64,000 bases of DNA from Pseudoalteromonas arctica. GTDB lineage: Bacteria > Pseudomonadota > Gammaproteobacteria > Enterobacterales > Alteromonadaceae. Where the stretch lies: the NCBI RefSeq assembly GCF_012927645.1, contig NZ_JABBMT010000001.1:1-64000 (forward strand). Reading direction: 5' to 3'. Shown in pieces: positions 8,656 through 18,534 of the stretch. Each line of letters begins with the position of its first letter. The stretch's first letter is position 1. A model generated the notes under the pieces. It made no database searches, was not told where the DNA came from, and saw only the letters and a list, made by a program, of their open reading frames with translations. Made by a program: the position numbers and the translations under genes.

Positions 8656-9603
8656 ATGATAACCGAAGGGGTTATTTCTGCTCGGAGCAAAAAGCCCATA
8701 TACCTGTTGTTACTTGCTCTGTGCGGCACTCCTTTAATTGGTGGTGGTAGTGCCCTAATTTGCGGGGCGTTGGTTGCAATTTTGCTCGGTAATCCCTTTG
8801 CAGAGCTATCCCAAAAGGCGAGTAAATGGATGCTCAAAGCAGCGGTAGTAGGATTAGGTTTTGCTGTTGATTTTAATCAGGTAATTGAAGTTGGGCGCAG
8901 TTCTCTGGTACTTACCATAGTCAGTATTACAGCGATCATCGGTCTTGGTGAAATTTTAACGCAAGCCTTTAAGTTAAATCGTAATACAGGGGTATTAATT
9001 TCATTTGGTACGGCCATTTGTGGTGGCAGTGCAATTGCCGCGATGGCGCCAGTAATTAAAGCGAAAGATCACGAAGTCGCGGTTGCACTTGGTGTGGTGT
9101 TTTTATTAAACGGTGTCGGTTTGCTGCTATTTCCAACCATTGGGCATTATTTTAATCTAAGCCAACACCAATTTGGCTTATGGGCAGCGTTAGCTATTCA
9201 TGATACCAGCAGTGTAGTAGGGGCGTCAGCAGCTTACGGAGCTGTTGCACTAAGTATTGCTACAACCGTTAAGCTCACACGTGCGATGTGGATCATTCCT
9301 TACACTACGATTGCAGGTGTCTTTTGGCGCTCAGAAGAAAAGACCAGCATTCCTTTATTTATTGTTGGCTTTTTAGCGGCAGCATTGATCAATACGTATT
9401 TACCGCAGTTTACAGATACATGGCAGCTGATCAACACCGTAGCAAAACAATTATTAGTAATGACTTTATTCTTAATTGGCAGTGGCTTATCACTAGCTGT
9501 ATTAAAACAAGCAGGACTAAAGCCTTTTATAATGGCAATTATTTTATGGATAGTCGTAAGTAGTGTCATTTTGTTATTAATTTTAGATGGATATATCGTA
9601 TGA
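8656..9603 (+). CDS. YeiH/UPF0324 family membrane protein (putative sulfate exporter)
   Basis: The 315-aa protein has about nine or ten hydrophobic segments and belongs to the YeiH family (PF03601), often labelled putative sulfate or sulfonate exporter. Family landmarks are GFAVDFNQV, FGTAICGGSAIAAMAPVI and ALAIHDTSSVVGAS with WIIPYTT later. The inner membrane is the expected site. The real substrate is not established for the family. A ribosome-binding site (AAAAGGAATG) precedes ATG 8656. Its stop overlaps the next ATG (ATGA at 9600-9603), so it is coupled to the downstream hydrolase gene, which hints at a shared substrate without naming it. Confidence 0.82.
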   Translation: MITEGVISARSKKPIYLLLLALCGTPLIGGGSALICGALVAILLGNPFAELSQKASKWMLKAAVVGLGFAVDFNQVIEVGRSSLVLTIVSITAIIGLGEILTQAFKLNRNTGVLISFGTAICGGSAIAAMAPVIKAKDHEVAVALGVVFLLNGVGLLLFPTIGHYFNLSQHQFGLWAALAIHDTSSVVGASAAYGAVALSIATTVKLTRAMWIIPYTTIAGVFWRSEEKTSIPLFIVGFLAAALINTYLPQFTDTWQLINTVAKQLLVMTLFLIGSGLSLAVLKQAGLKPFIMAIILWIVVSSVILLLILDGYIV

Positions 9604-10769
9604 AGAAGCAGTTTTTTATCGCCACATTAGCGTGCCTATTAATCAGTGGTTTTTCTAACTCAGCATTGGCCGTGTCATCTTTACGTGTAGCCACGTTTAA
9701 TGTCAGTATGGATGCAACCAATTATGCTGAAAATGAGAAACCCCTTGATGCCAAAGGTTTGATAAATGCATTACAAAGTGATCATCCACAAATCAAAAAT
9801 ATTGCTGAGATCATTCAACGTGTTCGCCCTGACATTCTCTTATTAAATGAATTTGATTATGTCAGCAAAGCGCAAGGCATTGATTACTTTAAAACACACT
9901 ATCTTGCTAAAAGCCAAAATAAACAGCCTGCTATAGATTATCCGTACAGCTATGTTGGCCCAGTAAACACTGGTTTAAAAACGCCATTTGATCTAGATAA
10001 TGACGGCCAAACCACGGGGGTTAAAGGGGATGCATTTGGTTTCGGTTTTTTTGAAGGCCATTATGGCATGGCCGTCTTATCGCGCTACCCAATTGATTTT
10101 GATAAAATTCGAACCTTACAAACCTTCAAATACAAAGATATGCCAAATGCTAAAATGCCTATTGATCCAACTACAGGTGAAAATTGGTATAACAACGAAG
10201 AATGGCAAGCCTTGAGACTCAGCTCAAAATCGTTTTGGGATATTCCGGTTACTGTAAAAGGCAAAACACTACACGTTATTGCATCGCACCCCACGCCTCC
10301 TGTATTTGATGGTGCTGAAGATAGAAACGGCTTACGTAATCATGATGAAGTACGTTTGATTAAAGATTATATCGCCAGTGCAGATTACCTCTATGACGAT
10401 CATGGGATTAAAGGGGGGCTAGCTGAAAAATCACGATTTGTTATAGTCGGGGATTTAAATGCGGCTCCTGAAGGAGATAAAAAACGCCCAGAAACAACGG
10501 ATCAACTGTTAAAAAACTCATTAATAAACAGCCAATTTATACCAACCAGTAAGGGCGCTAAAACCAGCTACAGTGAAAAATATGCTGCCGCTTACACTGC
10601 TAACTGGCAAGCTCGTGTAGATTATGTGTTGCCTGCAACTTATGGCATTGAAGTTCATGACGGGGGGGTATTTTGGCCAACTAAAAGTAGCGAGTTGTAT
10701 CGGTTAATTAAAGATCGTAATGCATCGTCAGATCATCGCATGGTGTGGCTAGATATTTCTATAAAGTAA
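9600..10769 (+). CDS. Secreted endonuclease/exonuclease/phosphatase family protein
   Basis: The 389-aa protein carries a signal peptide (MKKQFFIATLACLLISGFSN, cleavage near SALA) followed by the EEP fold: LRVATFNVSMD at the start, VRPDILLLNEFDY with the metal-binding Glu, HVIASHPTPP with the catalytic His, FVIVGDLNAAPEGD (Asp and Asn), and the terminal SSDHRMVW (Asp-His). These are the standard catalytic residues of metal-dependent phosphoesterases. Being exported, it probably cleaves extracellular nucleic acid or phosphate esters in the periplasm or outside. It overlaps the exporter-like gene by four bases. Substrate assignment is open. Confidence 0.85.
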   Translation: MKKQFFIATLACLLISGFSNSALAVSSLRVATFNVSMDATNYAENEKPLDAKGLINALQSDHPQIKNIAEIIQRVRPDILLLNEFDYVSKAQGIDYFKTHYLAKSQNKQPAIDYPYSYVGPVNTGLKTPFDLDNDGQTTGVKGDAFGFGFFEGHYGMAVLSRYPIDFDKIRTLQTFKYKDMPNAKMPIDPTTGENWYNNEEWQALRLSSKSFWDIPVTVKGKTLHVIASHPTPPVFDGAEDRNGLRNHDEVRLIKDYIASADYLYDDHGIKGGLAEKSRFVIVGDLNAAPEGDKKRPETTDQLLKNSLINSQFIPTSKGAKTSYSEKYAAAYTANWQARVDYVLPATYGIEVHDGGVFWPTKSSELYRLIKDRNASSDHRMVWLDISIK

Positions 10770-10874
10770 CTTGGTTATTAAACAGCAAAGTTTGGCTGTT
10801 TATCTGAAATAATTGCTATTACATAGGTGCTTCTGCTTAAATTGGGAGAATTACAATAACCTTACAGAAGCCCT

Positions 10875-13367
10875 ATGATTTTTAAATCTTCTACTCAAAA
10901 AACCTTAATTGCACTTGCCGTAGCGTCCAGCGTTATGTTATCTGGTTGTCAAACAACCGCATCTACTCTTACAGAGCAACCACAATCAACTGTTGCCAGC
11001 GTTGTTGTAACACCTGCGAATACAGGCAGCAGCGCAATCACACTTGAGCAAGCAATGGCTCATCCTGATTGGTTAGGCCGCCAAGCAGAGCGTGCATTTT
11101 GGGCTGCCGATTCAAAAACAGTTGTCTATGCGCAAAAACAACAAGGTAATGAGCTTAGAGACTTATTTACACAAGCTGTTGATAGCCAAGCTGCAAGTCA
11201 AGTAGCATTAAATAAGTTGCATACATTAGGGGCTGGTGATGCTGTTTATTCAGCGGATCGAACACAACAAGCTTATGTGTTTGAAGGTAATGTATTTGTT
11301 AAGAACATTAATACAGGTGCAATTACACAAATTACTCACGACAGCGCTAAACAATCTAAACCGCAATTTTTAACTGATGGTAATTTAGCTTATCGCCAAG
11401 CAAACACTTTTTATAAAGTAGATCTGGCAACTGGACTGCAAGCTGAGCTTGTAAATCTTCATTTAAGCGATGCACCAAAAGGTGTTACAGAGCCTGAAAC
11501 TTACATCGCTAAAGAGCAGCATAAGCTGATTGATTACATTGCGCTAACCCATAAAAATAAAAAAGATAAACAAGCGTTTAAAGAGCAACTTAACCAGCAA
11601 AATAGTTCAATTGCCAATGCTCAGTTTTACTTAGGTAAAGGCAATGAGTTGGTCGATGTGCAGTTATCACCAAATGGGAAAGCATTAATCGCGGTTGTCA
11701 CCGAGATCAGACCTTGGCGCGATGACGCTGATATCATGCCAAATTATATTGTTGATGATGCACGGGTAAAAGCTGAAAAAGTACGTCGTCGTGTTGCTGA
11801 TGAAAAACCACAAACCTCGCAGGTTATCTACATCGATGTAACTGAGCAAACGCAAACAACACTTGCATTTGATACTTTACCTGGTTTTGATGACGATGTG
11901 TTAGCGGCAGTTAAAAAAGAAAACTATGCCCGTGACGGCAAAACATATGAATCTAAAAAAGAACCTCGTGCTATCAACCTAATGATGGATTGGGGCTGGG
12001 ATCAAAGTGCTATTGTATGGAACAAAGCTGGTACTCATGCTGCAATGATGCTTGAAGCATGGGACAATAAAGACCGCTGGTTAGTTACTGTAGATGCAAA
12101 AAATTCAAAATTAGTATCCCAGCATCGTTTACACGATGATGCATGGGTTAACTATGCTTATAACGATTTTGGTTGGTTAAATAATTCAGATACCTTGTAT
12201 TATTTATCTGAAGAAACAGGCTATAGCCACCTATATAAAAAACCACTCAATGGTAAAGCAACACAACTTACCAAAGGGCAGTTTGTCGTATCGAACCTCA
12301 CACTAACAGATGACGACAATGCAATTTATTACAAAGCCAATGTTGAGCATCCTGGCCTATATGAAATCTACCGCGTTGATCCACAAACGGCAAAATCAGA
12401 GCAAGTAACAAACTTAGACGGTATGACCGACTATAAATTAAGCCCTGATCAAAGCAAATTATTGTTAACACACTCCAAAATCATGGCTCCACCAGAGTTA
12501 TATATTGCTGATGTAAAAGCGAATACAACTGCAACGCAGCTAACTCATACAGTATCGAGTGAATTTTTAACAAAACAATTAATTGCGCCTAAAATTGTTG
12601 CTGTACCATCAAGTCATACCAAACAACCGATATACGCTAAAGTATATTACCCAGCAGACTATGTAGAAGGTGAGAGCGGCAAAAACCGCAAAGCGATCAT
12701 TTTTAACCATGGTGCAGGTTATCTACAAAACTCACACATGGGTTGGTCAGGTTACTTCCGCGAATTTATGTTTCATTCATTACTAGCCTCTGAAGGTTAT
12801 GTCGTGATGGACATGGATTATCGCGCATCAAAAGGTTATGGACGTGATTGGCGTACGGCGATTTACCGTCAAATGGGTACCCCAGAAATTGAAGATTTAG
12901 CCGATGGTGTTAAATGGATGGCTGAAAATGCCAATGTTGATACCGGTGCAGTAGGGACATATGGTGGCTCTTACGGTGGCTTTATGACCTTTATGGCGTT
13001 ATTTACTCAGCCTGATTTATTTCAGGCAGGTGCTGCGCTTCGTCCAGTTACCGACTGGGCACACTATAATGGTCCATACACATCAAACATTTTAAATCAC
13101 CCAGATGTTGATCCAATTGCGTATGAAAAAAGTTCGCCAATTTATTATGCACAGGGCCTTAAAAACCGCTTATTGATCAACGCACCAATGGTTGATAACA
13201 ATGTGTTTTTCCAAGACTCAGTACGCCTAGTACAGCGTTTAATTGAGCTGAAAAAAGAAAACTTTGAAACGGCTATATTTCCAGTCGAACCACATGGTTT
13301 TGTACAACCTTCTAGTTGGTTAGATGAATACCGTCGTATTCATAAACTATTTAAAGAAAGTTTATAA
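10875..13367 (+). CDS. S9 family prolyl oligopeptidase-type lipoprotein
   Basis: The 830-aa protein is a lipoprotein: the signal peptide ends in the lipobox MLSGC with Cys25. An N-terminal beta-propeller of WD40-like PD40 strands covers about residues 50-560, and the C-terminal alpha/beta-hydrolase domain is of the DPP4/S9B-C type. The serine elbow is GTYGGSYGGFM, the Asp lies in the region LLINAPMVDNNVFFQDS and the His in PVEPHGFVQPSSW. It should cleave peptides, often after Pro or Ala, at the cell envelope. It stands alone and ends with a strong terminator shared with rrtA. It fits the peptide-degrading set that also includes Ggt and the M28 lipoprotein. Confidence 0.92.
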   Translation: MIFKSSTQKTLIALAVASSVMLSGCQTTASTLTEQPQSTVASVVVTPANTGSSAITLEQAMAHPDWLGRQAERAFWAADSKTVVYAQKQQGNELRDLFTQAVDSQAASQVALNKLHTLGAGDAVYSADRTQQAYVFEGNVFVKNINTGAITQITHDSAKQSKPQFLTDGNLAYRQANTFYKVDLATGLQAELVNLHLSDAPKGVTEPETYIAKEQHKLIDYIALTHKNKKDKQAFKEQLNQQNSSIANAQFYLGKGNELVDVQLSPNGKALIAVVTEIRPWRDDADIMPNYIVDDARVKAEKVRRRVADEKPQTSQVIYIDVTEQTQTTLAFDTLPGFDDDVLAAVKKENYARDGKTYESKKEPRAINLMMDWGWDQSAIVWNKAGTHAAMMLEAWDNKDRWLVTVDAKNSKLVSQHRLHDDAWVNYAYNDFGWLNNSDTLYYLSEETGYSHLYKKPLNGKATQLTKGQFVVSNLTLTDDDNAIYYKANVEHPGLYEIYRVDPQTAKSEQVTNLDGMTDYKLSPDQSKLLLTHSKIMAPPELYIADVKANTTATQLTHTVSSEFLTKQLIAPKIVAVPSSHTKQPIYAKVYYPADYVEGESGKNRKAIIFNHGAGYLQNSHMGWSGYFREFMFHSLLASEGYVVMDMDYRASKGYGRDWRTAIYRQMGTPEIEDLADGVKWMAENANVDTGAVGTYGGSYGGFMTFMALFTQPDLFQAGAALRPVTDWAHYNGPYTSNILNHPDVDPIAYEKSSPIYYAQGLKNRLLINAPMVDNNVFFQDSVRLVQRLIELKKENFETAIFPVEPHGFVQPSSWLDEYRRIHKLFKESL

Positions 13368-13383
13368 ACACTCAAATTTAGAC

Positions 13384-13412
13384 AACGCCAAGCTTATGCT
13401 TGGCGTTTTTTT
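13384..13412. terminator. Bidirectional terminator between S9 peptidase and rrtA
   Basis: AACGCCAAGC and GCTTGGCGTT form a 10-bp stem with a 4-nt loop followed by T7 on the plus strand. It lies between convergent genes, and its right edge reaches the end of rrtA. Confidence 0.88.
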
Positions 13413-13981
13413 ATATAATTGATCAGCAGTGGCGTTGCTAACACTATTCCACCAATTGCGCCTATTAGGTGAGCATCAACTGCCACCTGAGAGGCAATTA
13501 ACTTACTCACTTCAGCACTGGGGCCATGAAATTGTTCATAAGCAATTTTAAGCCAAATACCGATAAACAATAAACCGCCGCTTTTCATGCCAACCTCAAT
13601 ATCTTTTATTGCCCCCCACACAATGACACCGTGCAGCAGGGCACTCAATCCGGTGTAAATGTGAATATCAGGACAAAAAAAGTAAACTCCTATACCACAC
13701 CAAGCAGCTAAAAATAAGGTATGTAATGCATATTGTGTCGGTTTTGTATGCTCAGCATGTAACGTCCATATCAGTATGATACCGGCACAATTTAATGCTA
13801 AATGCGGCCAGTTAGCATGCACATATTGGCTGGTGATCAAACGCCATACTTGGCCTTGGTCAATCAGCTGGCGATTAAACTCTAAAATATCGTTTAAATT
13901 AAACACTGCAAATAGAGCGCTTAATGCCATTAAACACAGCGGGGGTAAAATATATCGAGGTTGAAGTGGTAAATTGACCAT
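13394..13981 (-). CDS. rrtA: Rhombosortase (rhomboid-family serine protease)
   Basis: The 195-aa six-helix membrane protein is a rhomboid-type intramembrane protease of the rhombosortase group, which processes proteins with a GlyGly-CTERM tail for surface display. It shows WRLITSQYVHANWPHLALN (loop and helix 2), the nucleophile motif GLSALLHG with Ser113, and a catalytic His171 in VDAHLIGAIGG, giving the Ser-His dyad. Its short length fits rhombosortase better than ordinary GlpG. No GlyGly-CTERM substrate is seen in this window. It is convergent with the S9 peptidase. Confidence 0.82.
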   Translation of the reverse strand: MVNLPLQPRYILPPLCLMALSALFAVFNLNDILEFNRQLIDQGQVWRLITSQYVHANWPHLALNCAGIILIWTLHAEHTKPTQYALHTLFLAAWCGIGVYFFCPDIHIYTGLSALLHGVIVWGAIKDIEVGMKSGGLLFIGIWLKIAYEQFHGPSAEVSKLIASQVAVDAHLIGAIGGIVLATPLLINYIKKRQA

Positions 13982-14069
13982 TTTATTCTTATTTTTACAG
14001 CAAAATTTTGCATATTGTGCCCGTTTAACTTTAAGATGCCAAATATCTCAATGCAATTAAGGCCTTTTT

Positions 14070-15842
14070 ATGTTTTTACCTTTTAAAACCAGCGTCGTCT
14101 TTAGTTTAACTTTTCTCACTTTACCGGTGTTAGCTACTCAAACACCACGGGAAATACGCGAGCCAGAAGCCGCTACTGGCCATCAAGTTAAGCAACATGT
14201 AACTGGTCAGCAGTATATGGTTGCTGCGGCAAACCCCTATGCTGCTAGAGCCGGACAAACCATACTAACTAAGGGCGGCAGTGCAGTTGATGCTGCCATT
14301 GCAACGCAATTAGTGCTGACCTTAGTAGAGCCACAATCTTCAGGGATCGGTGGTGGTACTTTTATGCTGTATTTTGACAAGGCTCATAATAAGTTAACTA
14401 GTTTTGATGGCCGCGAAACAGCACCAAGCAATGCTGACGAAACATTGTTTTTAGATGAAAAAGGTAACGCAGCACCATGGATTGAAGCAGTGGTTGGCGG
14501 CCGTTCAGTGGGTGTACCCGGTTTGTTGCATGCCTTTGCTAAAGCCCATCAGCAATATGGCAAACTAGCATGGTCGGAACTGTTTAAACCGGCCATAGAA
14601 CTTGCTGAACAAGGATTTGTAGTATCGCCGCGTTTACATGCTTTATTAGCCAAACAAATAAACCCTGGGGTGACAACACTTCCGGTGATCCGTGATTATT
14701 TTTTCCCCGATGGTAAACCGCTTGCTGTTGGCACTGTTAAAACGAACCAGCCACTTGCTGAGATTTATAAAAAAATAGCCAGTAAAGGCATTGATGCTTT
14801 TTATAAAGGCGATAACGCCAAGCAAATGGTTGCTGCGGTTACGCATTCTATTGTTGCACCGGGTACTTTAGCATTAACCGATCTAGCTAATTATCAAAGT
14901 AAACAACGCGACGCAGTGTGTACACCTTACCATAGCTATAAAGTATGCTCCATGGCACCACCGAGCAGTGGCGGAGTCGCGGTTTTACAAATTCTCGCTT
15001 TGCTTGAAGATAAGAACATGGGGCAATTTAAAGCTAATTCTGCACAAGCCCTGCATTATTTTAGCCAAGCATCGCGACTCGCTTTTGCGGATCGTAATGT
15101 ATATATGGGTGACCCCGATTTTACAGATATTCCTACTAATGAGCTACTCGATAAACACTATATCGAGCAACGAACAAAATTAATAAGTGAGCGAGATGAA
15201 AAAGCCTATGCAGGGCAACCTCGTCCATTACTGAGTTACGCACAAGATGATGCGTATGAATTGCCATCTACTACCCATGTATCTATTGTCGACAGTGAAG
15301 GGAATGCGGTATCAATGACCAGCTCAATAGAAATGGCGTTTGGCTCAACGGTTATGGTGAATGGTTATATATTGAACAACCAATTAACCGATTTTGCCTT
15401 ATCGCCGCGCAAAAATGGCAAATTATTGGCTAACCGCGTTGAAGCAGGTAAACGCCCGCGCAGCTCAATGTCACCAGTGATGGTGTTTAATAACGATGGC
15501 AGTTTACGCTTAGTGGTCGGCTCACCTGGCGGTAGCCGAATTATCGACTATGTCGCACAAGTGGTTATTGGTGTATTAGATTGGCAACTAACAGCTCAAC
15601 AAGCGATTGACTTGCCAAGAATTACTAATCGTAATAATAATTACACCAGTGTTGAAAAGGGCACCGCGATCGAAACGATTATTTCTGATCTACAAAAACG
15701 TGGTCATACCGTCAAAGTGGTTGATTTAAACTCAGGCTTGCATGCGGTTGAAGTCGTCAATGGCACTTTATTTGGTGCAGCAGATCCTCGCCGTGAAGGG
15801 ATCGCTTTAAGTGAGCAAAGAGCACAAAATGCCAGTGAATAA
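14070..15842 (+). CDS. ggt: Gamma-glutamyltransferase
   Basis: The 590-aa proenzyme cleaves gamma-glutamyl bonds of glutathione and peptides in the periplasm and is autoprocessed into two subunits. It has a signal peptide, the large-subunit motif ANPYAARAGQTIL..GGSAVDAAIA, the substrate Arg region FDGRETAP, and the small-subunit start at Thr402 in PSTTHVSIVD, followed by GNAVSMTSSIE and RPRSSMSPVMVF and SPGGSRI. Thr402 is the expected autocleavage point and nucleophile. It is a single gene. An imperfect hairpin (ACGTGTG...CACACACGT, about 15881-15904) follows without a T-tract. Confidence 0.94.
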   Translation: MFLPFKTSVVFSLTFLTLPVLATQTPREIREPEAATGHQVKQHVTGQQYMVAAANPYAARAGQTILTKGGSAVDAAIATQLVLTLVEPQSSGIGGGTFMLYFDKAHNKLTSFDGRETAPSNADETLFLDEKGNAAPWIEAVVGGRSVGVPGLLHAFAKAHQQYGKLAWSELFKPAIELAEQGFVVSPRLHALLAKQINPGVTTLPVIRDYFFPDGKPLAVGTVKTNQPLAEIYKKIASKGIDAFYKGDNAKQMVAAVTHSIVAPGTLALTDLANYQSKQRDAVCTPYHSYKVCSMAPPSSGGVAVLQILALLEDKNMGQFKANSAQALHYFSQASRLAFADRNVYMGDPDFTDIPTNELLDKHYIEQRTKLISERDEKAYAGQPRPLLSYAQDDAYELPSTTHVSIVDSEGNAVSMTSSIEMAFGSTVMVNGYILNNQLTDFALSPRKNGKLLANRVEAGKRPRSSMSPVMVFNNDGSLRLVVGSPGGSRIIDYVAQVVIGVLDWQLTAQQAIDLPRITNRNNNYTSVEKGTAIETIISDLQKRGHTVKVVDLNSGLHAVEVVNGTLFGAADPRREGIALSEQRAQNASE

Positions 15843-16010
15843 GCCTTAATTGACATAGTGATTTAATGTACAATCTACTTTTACGTGTGTATTAAGCACA
15901 CACGTCTTATTTTCTCTTAATGGTCTGACAAGATTGAATATCATTGCTTTTTAATATTCAACAGTAATAATGACAGATCGTAACCTAAAGACTTTGTTAA
16001 GCTTGGACTT

Positions 16011-17705
16011 ATGACTACAAACACTGACCCAAATTATCTTTATATTCATCACTCAGGTCCTGGTCTGATTGAAACGCCACTCTTAAATAAAGGCTGTGCA
16101 TTTACTCAAAAAGAGCGTGAGAGTTTCAACCTAGCGGGATTACTGCCTCCTCGCTATGAAACGATTGAAGAGCAAGTTGAACGTTGTTACCAACAATATT
16201 CAAGTTTTAAAGACAACCTCAATAAACACATTTATTTACGTGCTATCCAAGATAACAACGAAACTCTTTATTACCGTTTAGTGCGTGACCATATTGAAGA
16301 AATGTTACCAATCATCTATACCCCGACAGTGGGTGATGCCTGTGAAAAATTCTCAGATATTTATCGTAGTGCGCGCGGTTTATTCATCTCTTATGAAGAC
16401 CGTTACCAAATCGATGATATTTTACGTAATGCGACTAAAGGCAAAGTAAAGGTTATCGTTGTTACCGATGGTGAACGTATTCTTGGTTTAGGCGACCAAG
16501 GTATTGGTGGCATGGGCATTCCAATTGGTAAATTATCACTTTATACCGCCTGTGGTGGCATAAGCCCAGCATATACGCTACCGGTTATGCTTGATGTAGG
16601 TACGAATAACGAAAAGTTACTAAACGATCCTATGTATATGGGCGCTCGTCATAAACGTATTGCACAAGATGAATACGATGAATTTTTAGATCTATTTATT
16701 AAAGCAGTTAAGCGTCGTTGGCCAAATGTGTTATTACAATTTGAAGACTTTGCACAGCCTAATGCAATGCCTTTGTTAAAACGCTACCGAGATGAAATTT
16801 GTAGCTTTAATGATGATATTCAAGGTACTGCGGCGGTTACAGTTGGTTCGCTACTTGCTGCGTGTCGTGTGAAAAATGTACAATTAGCAGAACAAAAAGT
16901 AGTGTTCGTAGGTGCAGGCTCCGCAGGTTGTGGTATTGCCGAGCAAATCATTACGCAAATGGTATCGGAAGGTATTTCTGACGAACAAGCCCGCAGCCAA
17001 GTTTTCATGGTTGATCGTTTTGGTTTGTTAACACAAGGTATGGAAGGACTACGCGACTTCCAGCAAGCACTTGCCCAACCTACAGATAAATTAGCTGATT
17101 GGACATACAGCGGAGAGTATGCATCACTACTTGATGTGATGCATTGCACTGCTCCTGATATTCTGATTGGTGTCTCAGGGCAACCTGGTTTATTTACTGA
17201 GCAAGTTATTCGCGCTATGTACAATGGTTGCGCACAGCCCGTTATTTTTCCGTTGAGTAATCCATCTAAGCAAGTAGAAGCCTTGCCAGAAGATGTGCTC
17301 AATTGGACACAAGGTCAAGCGATTATTGCAACTGGCAGTCCGTTTGCACCGGTTGTTTATGACGGTGAAACATTTGTAATTCCACAGTGTAATAACAGCT
17401 ATATTTTCCCAGGTATTGGTTTAGGTGTCATTGCGGCGAAAGCCACCCGTATTACTGATGCAATGCTCATGGTGTCGAGTGAAATATTGGCAGAATCATC
17501 GCCTCGTGCTAATACAGGTAAAGGCAGTTTATTACCAGCACTGACAGAAATTGAAACGCTGAGTAAACGTATTGCCTTTGGTGTGGCTAAAAAAGCCATC
17601 GAAGAGGGTGCAGCACTTGAGATCAGCGATGATATGTTATGGGCCGCAATAGACAGAAATTACTGGTTACCAAAATACCGTAATTACAAACGTTGTAGTA
17701 TTTAA
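16011..17705 (+). CDS. maeA: NAD-dependent malic enzyme MaeA
   Basis: The enzyme oxidatively decarboxylates malate to pyruvate with reduction of NAD. The 564-aa length matches E. coli MaeA (SfcA). Visible are [17 protein letters not shown] (catalytic Tyr region), [18 protein letters not shown], the metal-binding FEDFAQPNA and [14 protein letters not shown], the dinucleotide-binding [16 protein letters not shown], and [15 protein letters not shown] near the C-terminus. It is monocistronic with its own terminator and links the TCA cycle to pyruvate for growth on amino acids or organic acids. Confidence 0.95.
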   Translation: MTTNTDPNYLYIHHSGPGLIETPLLNKGCAFTQKERESFNLAGLLPPRYETIEEQVERCYQQYSSFKDNLNKHIYLRAIQDNNETLYYRLVRDHIEEMLPIIYTPTVGDACEKFSDIYRSARGLFISYEDRYQIDDILRNATKGKVKVIVVTDGERILGLGDQGIGGMGIPIGKLSLYTACGGISPAYTLPVMLDVGTNNEKLLNDPMYMGARHKRIAQDEYDEFLDLFIKAVKRRWPNVLLQFEDFAQPNAMPLLKRYRDEICSFNDDIQGTAAVTVGSLLAACRVKNVQLAEQKVVFVGAGSAGCGIAEQIITQMVSEGISDEQARSQVFMVDRFGLLTQGMEGLRDFQQALAQPTDKLADWTYSGEYASLLDVMHCTAPDILIGVSGQPGLFTEQVIRAMYNGCAQPVIFPLSNPSKQVEALPEDVLNWTQGQAIIATGSPFAPVVYDGETFVIPQCNNSYIFPGIGLGVIAAKATRITDAMLMVSSEILAESSPRANTGKGSLLPALTEIETLSKRIAFGVAKKAIEEGAALEISDDMLWAAIDRNYWLPKYRNYKRCSI

Positions 17706-17717
17706 ACTACGCTAGAT

Positions 17718-17747
17718 AAAAAAACAGGCTTTAGCCTGTTTTTTTAT
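17718..17747 (+). terminator. Rho-independent terminator after maeA
   Basis: AAAACAGGCT pairs with AGCCTGTTTT followed by T-rich sequence 12 bp past the maeA stop. Confidence 0.9.
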
Positions 17748-17815
17748 GCTTGTTCATTTTAAATTAACCGCGTACGGTATCTAATAACGTTATTAAAACT
17801 ATTAAGGATATATGT

Positions 17816-18526
17816 ATGCGTTATTTACCATTGTTAGCCGCAACTCTAAGTTTCAATGTCTTTGCAGCCAGTACACCCGATGCCCCACACATTTATATTC
17901 AAGGCCAAGCAAAAATCACCACTATTGCCGATAATGTAATGTTAGGAGTTGCTATTGTTGAAGTTGATAAAGACTTGATGAGCGCGAAACATAAAGCTGA
18001 TCAAACGATGGCTAAAGCGATTAAATTAGCAAAACAGCAGGGGATTGATGAAAAAAGTATTTATGGTTCACAAATCTCTATTAATCGAGAAAATCAATAC
18101 AACCGTGAAACAGGTAAGCAAGACTTTATTGGTTACCGTGTTAGTCGTACGCTGTCACTCACACTGACTGATGTAAAAAAATATCCATTACTGCTGCAAA
18201 GTTTAGTTGACGCAGGCATTAATGAAATAAACCAAACTAAGTTCACATCGAGTCGTTACGAGTCATTGCAAAAGAAAGTGCAAAAAATGGCAATTGCAGA
18301 TGCAAAATCAGCGGCAAAAGAATTTGCAGCTGATTATGACGTAGAGCTAAAAGGTTTGTATAGTGCTTCAAATGCCCCTATGAACGTATCAGCTCAACCT
18401 TATATGCGTGCTGAAAAAACCATGCTATCAGACAGTAATTCAGGTAATTTCGTGCCTGATGCCTATCATGCCGGCGAGATCACAATTTCAGCAGACAGTT
18501 ACGCTATTTATCTAATTAAAAATTAA
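17816..18526 (+). CDS. Periplasmic SIMPL-domain (DUF541) protein
   Basis: The 236-aa protein begins with a signal peptide (MRYLPLLAATLSFNVFAAS). The rest is a single SIMPL/DUF541 domain: IYIQGQAKITTIADNVMLGV at the start, the QGIDEKSIYGSQISI and FIGYRVSRTLSLTLTDV middle, and the AAKEFAADYDVELKGLYSAS end. The family is periplasmic, of poorly defined role, and has been linked to oxidative-stress and outer-membrane functions in E. coli YggE. It stands alone and converges on the DUF2254 gene nine bases away. Confidence 0.8.
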   Translation: MRYLPLLAATLSFNVFAASTPDAPHIYIQGQAKITTIADNVMLGVAIVEVDKDLMSAKHKADQTMAKAIKLAKQQGIDEKSIYGSQISINRENQYNRETGKQDFIGYRVSRTLSLTLTDVKKYPLLLQSLVDAGINEINQTKFTSSRYESLQKKVQKMAIADAKSAAKEFAADYDVELKGLYSASNAPMNVSAQPYMRAEKTMLSDSNSGNFVPDAYHAGEITISADSYAIYLIKN

Positions 18527-18534
18527 CAATCAAC

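Noticed and set aside
16820..17302. 160-aa minus-strand frame within maeA
   Set aside because: Antisense shadow of the conserved malic enzyme coding sequence; no ribosome-binding site or known domain.
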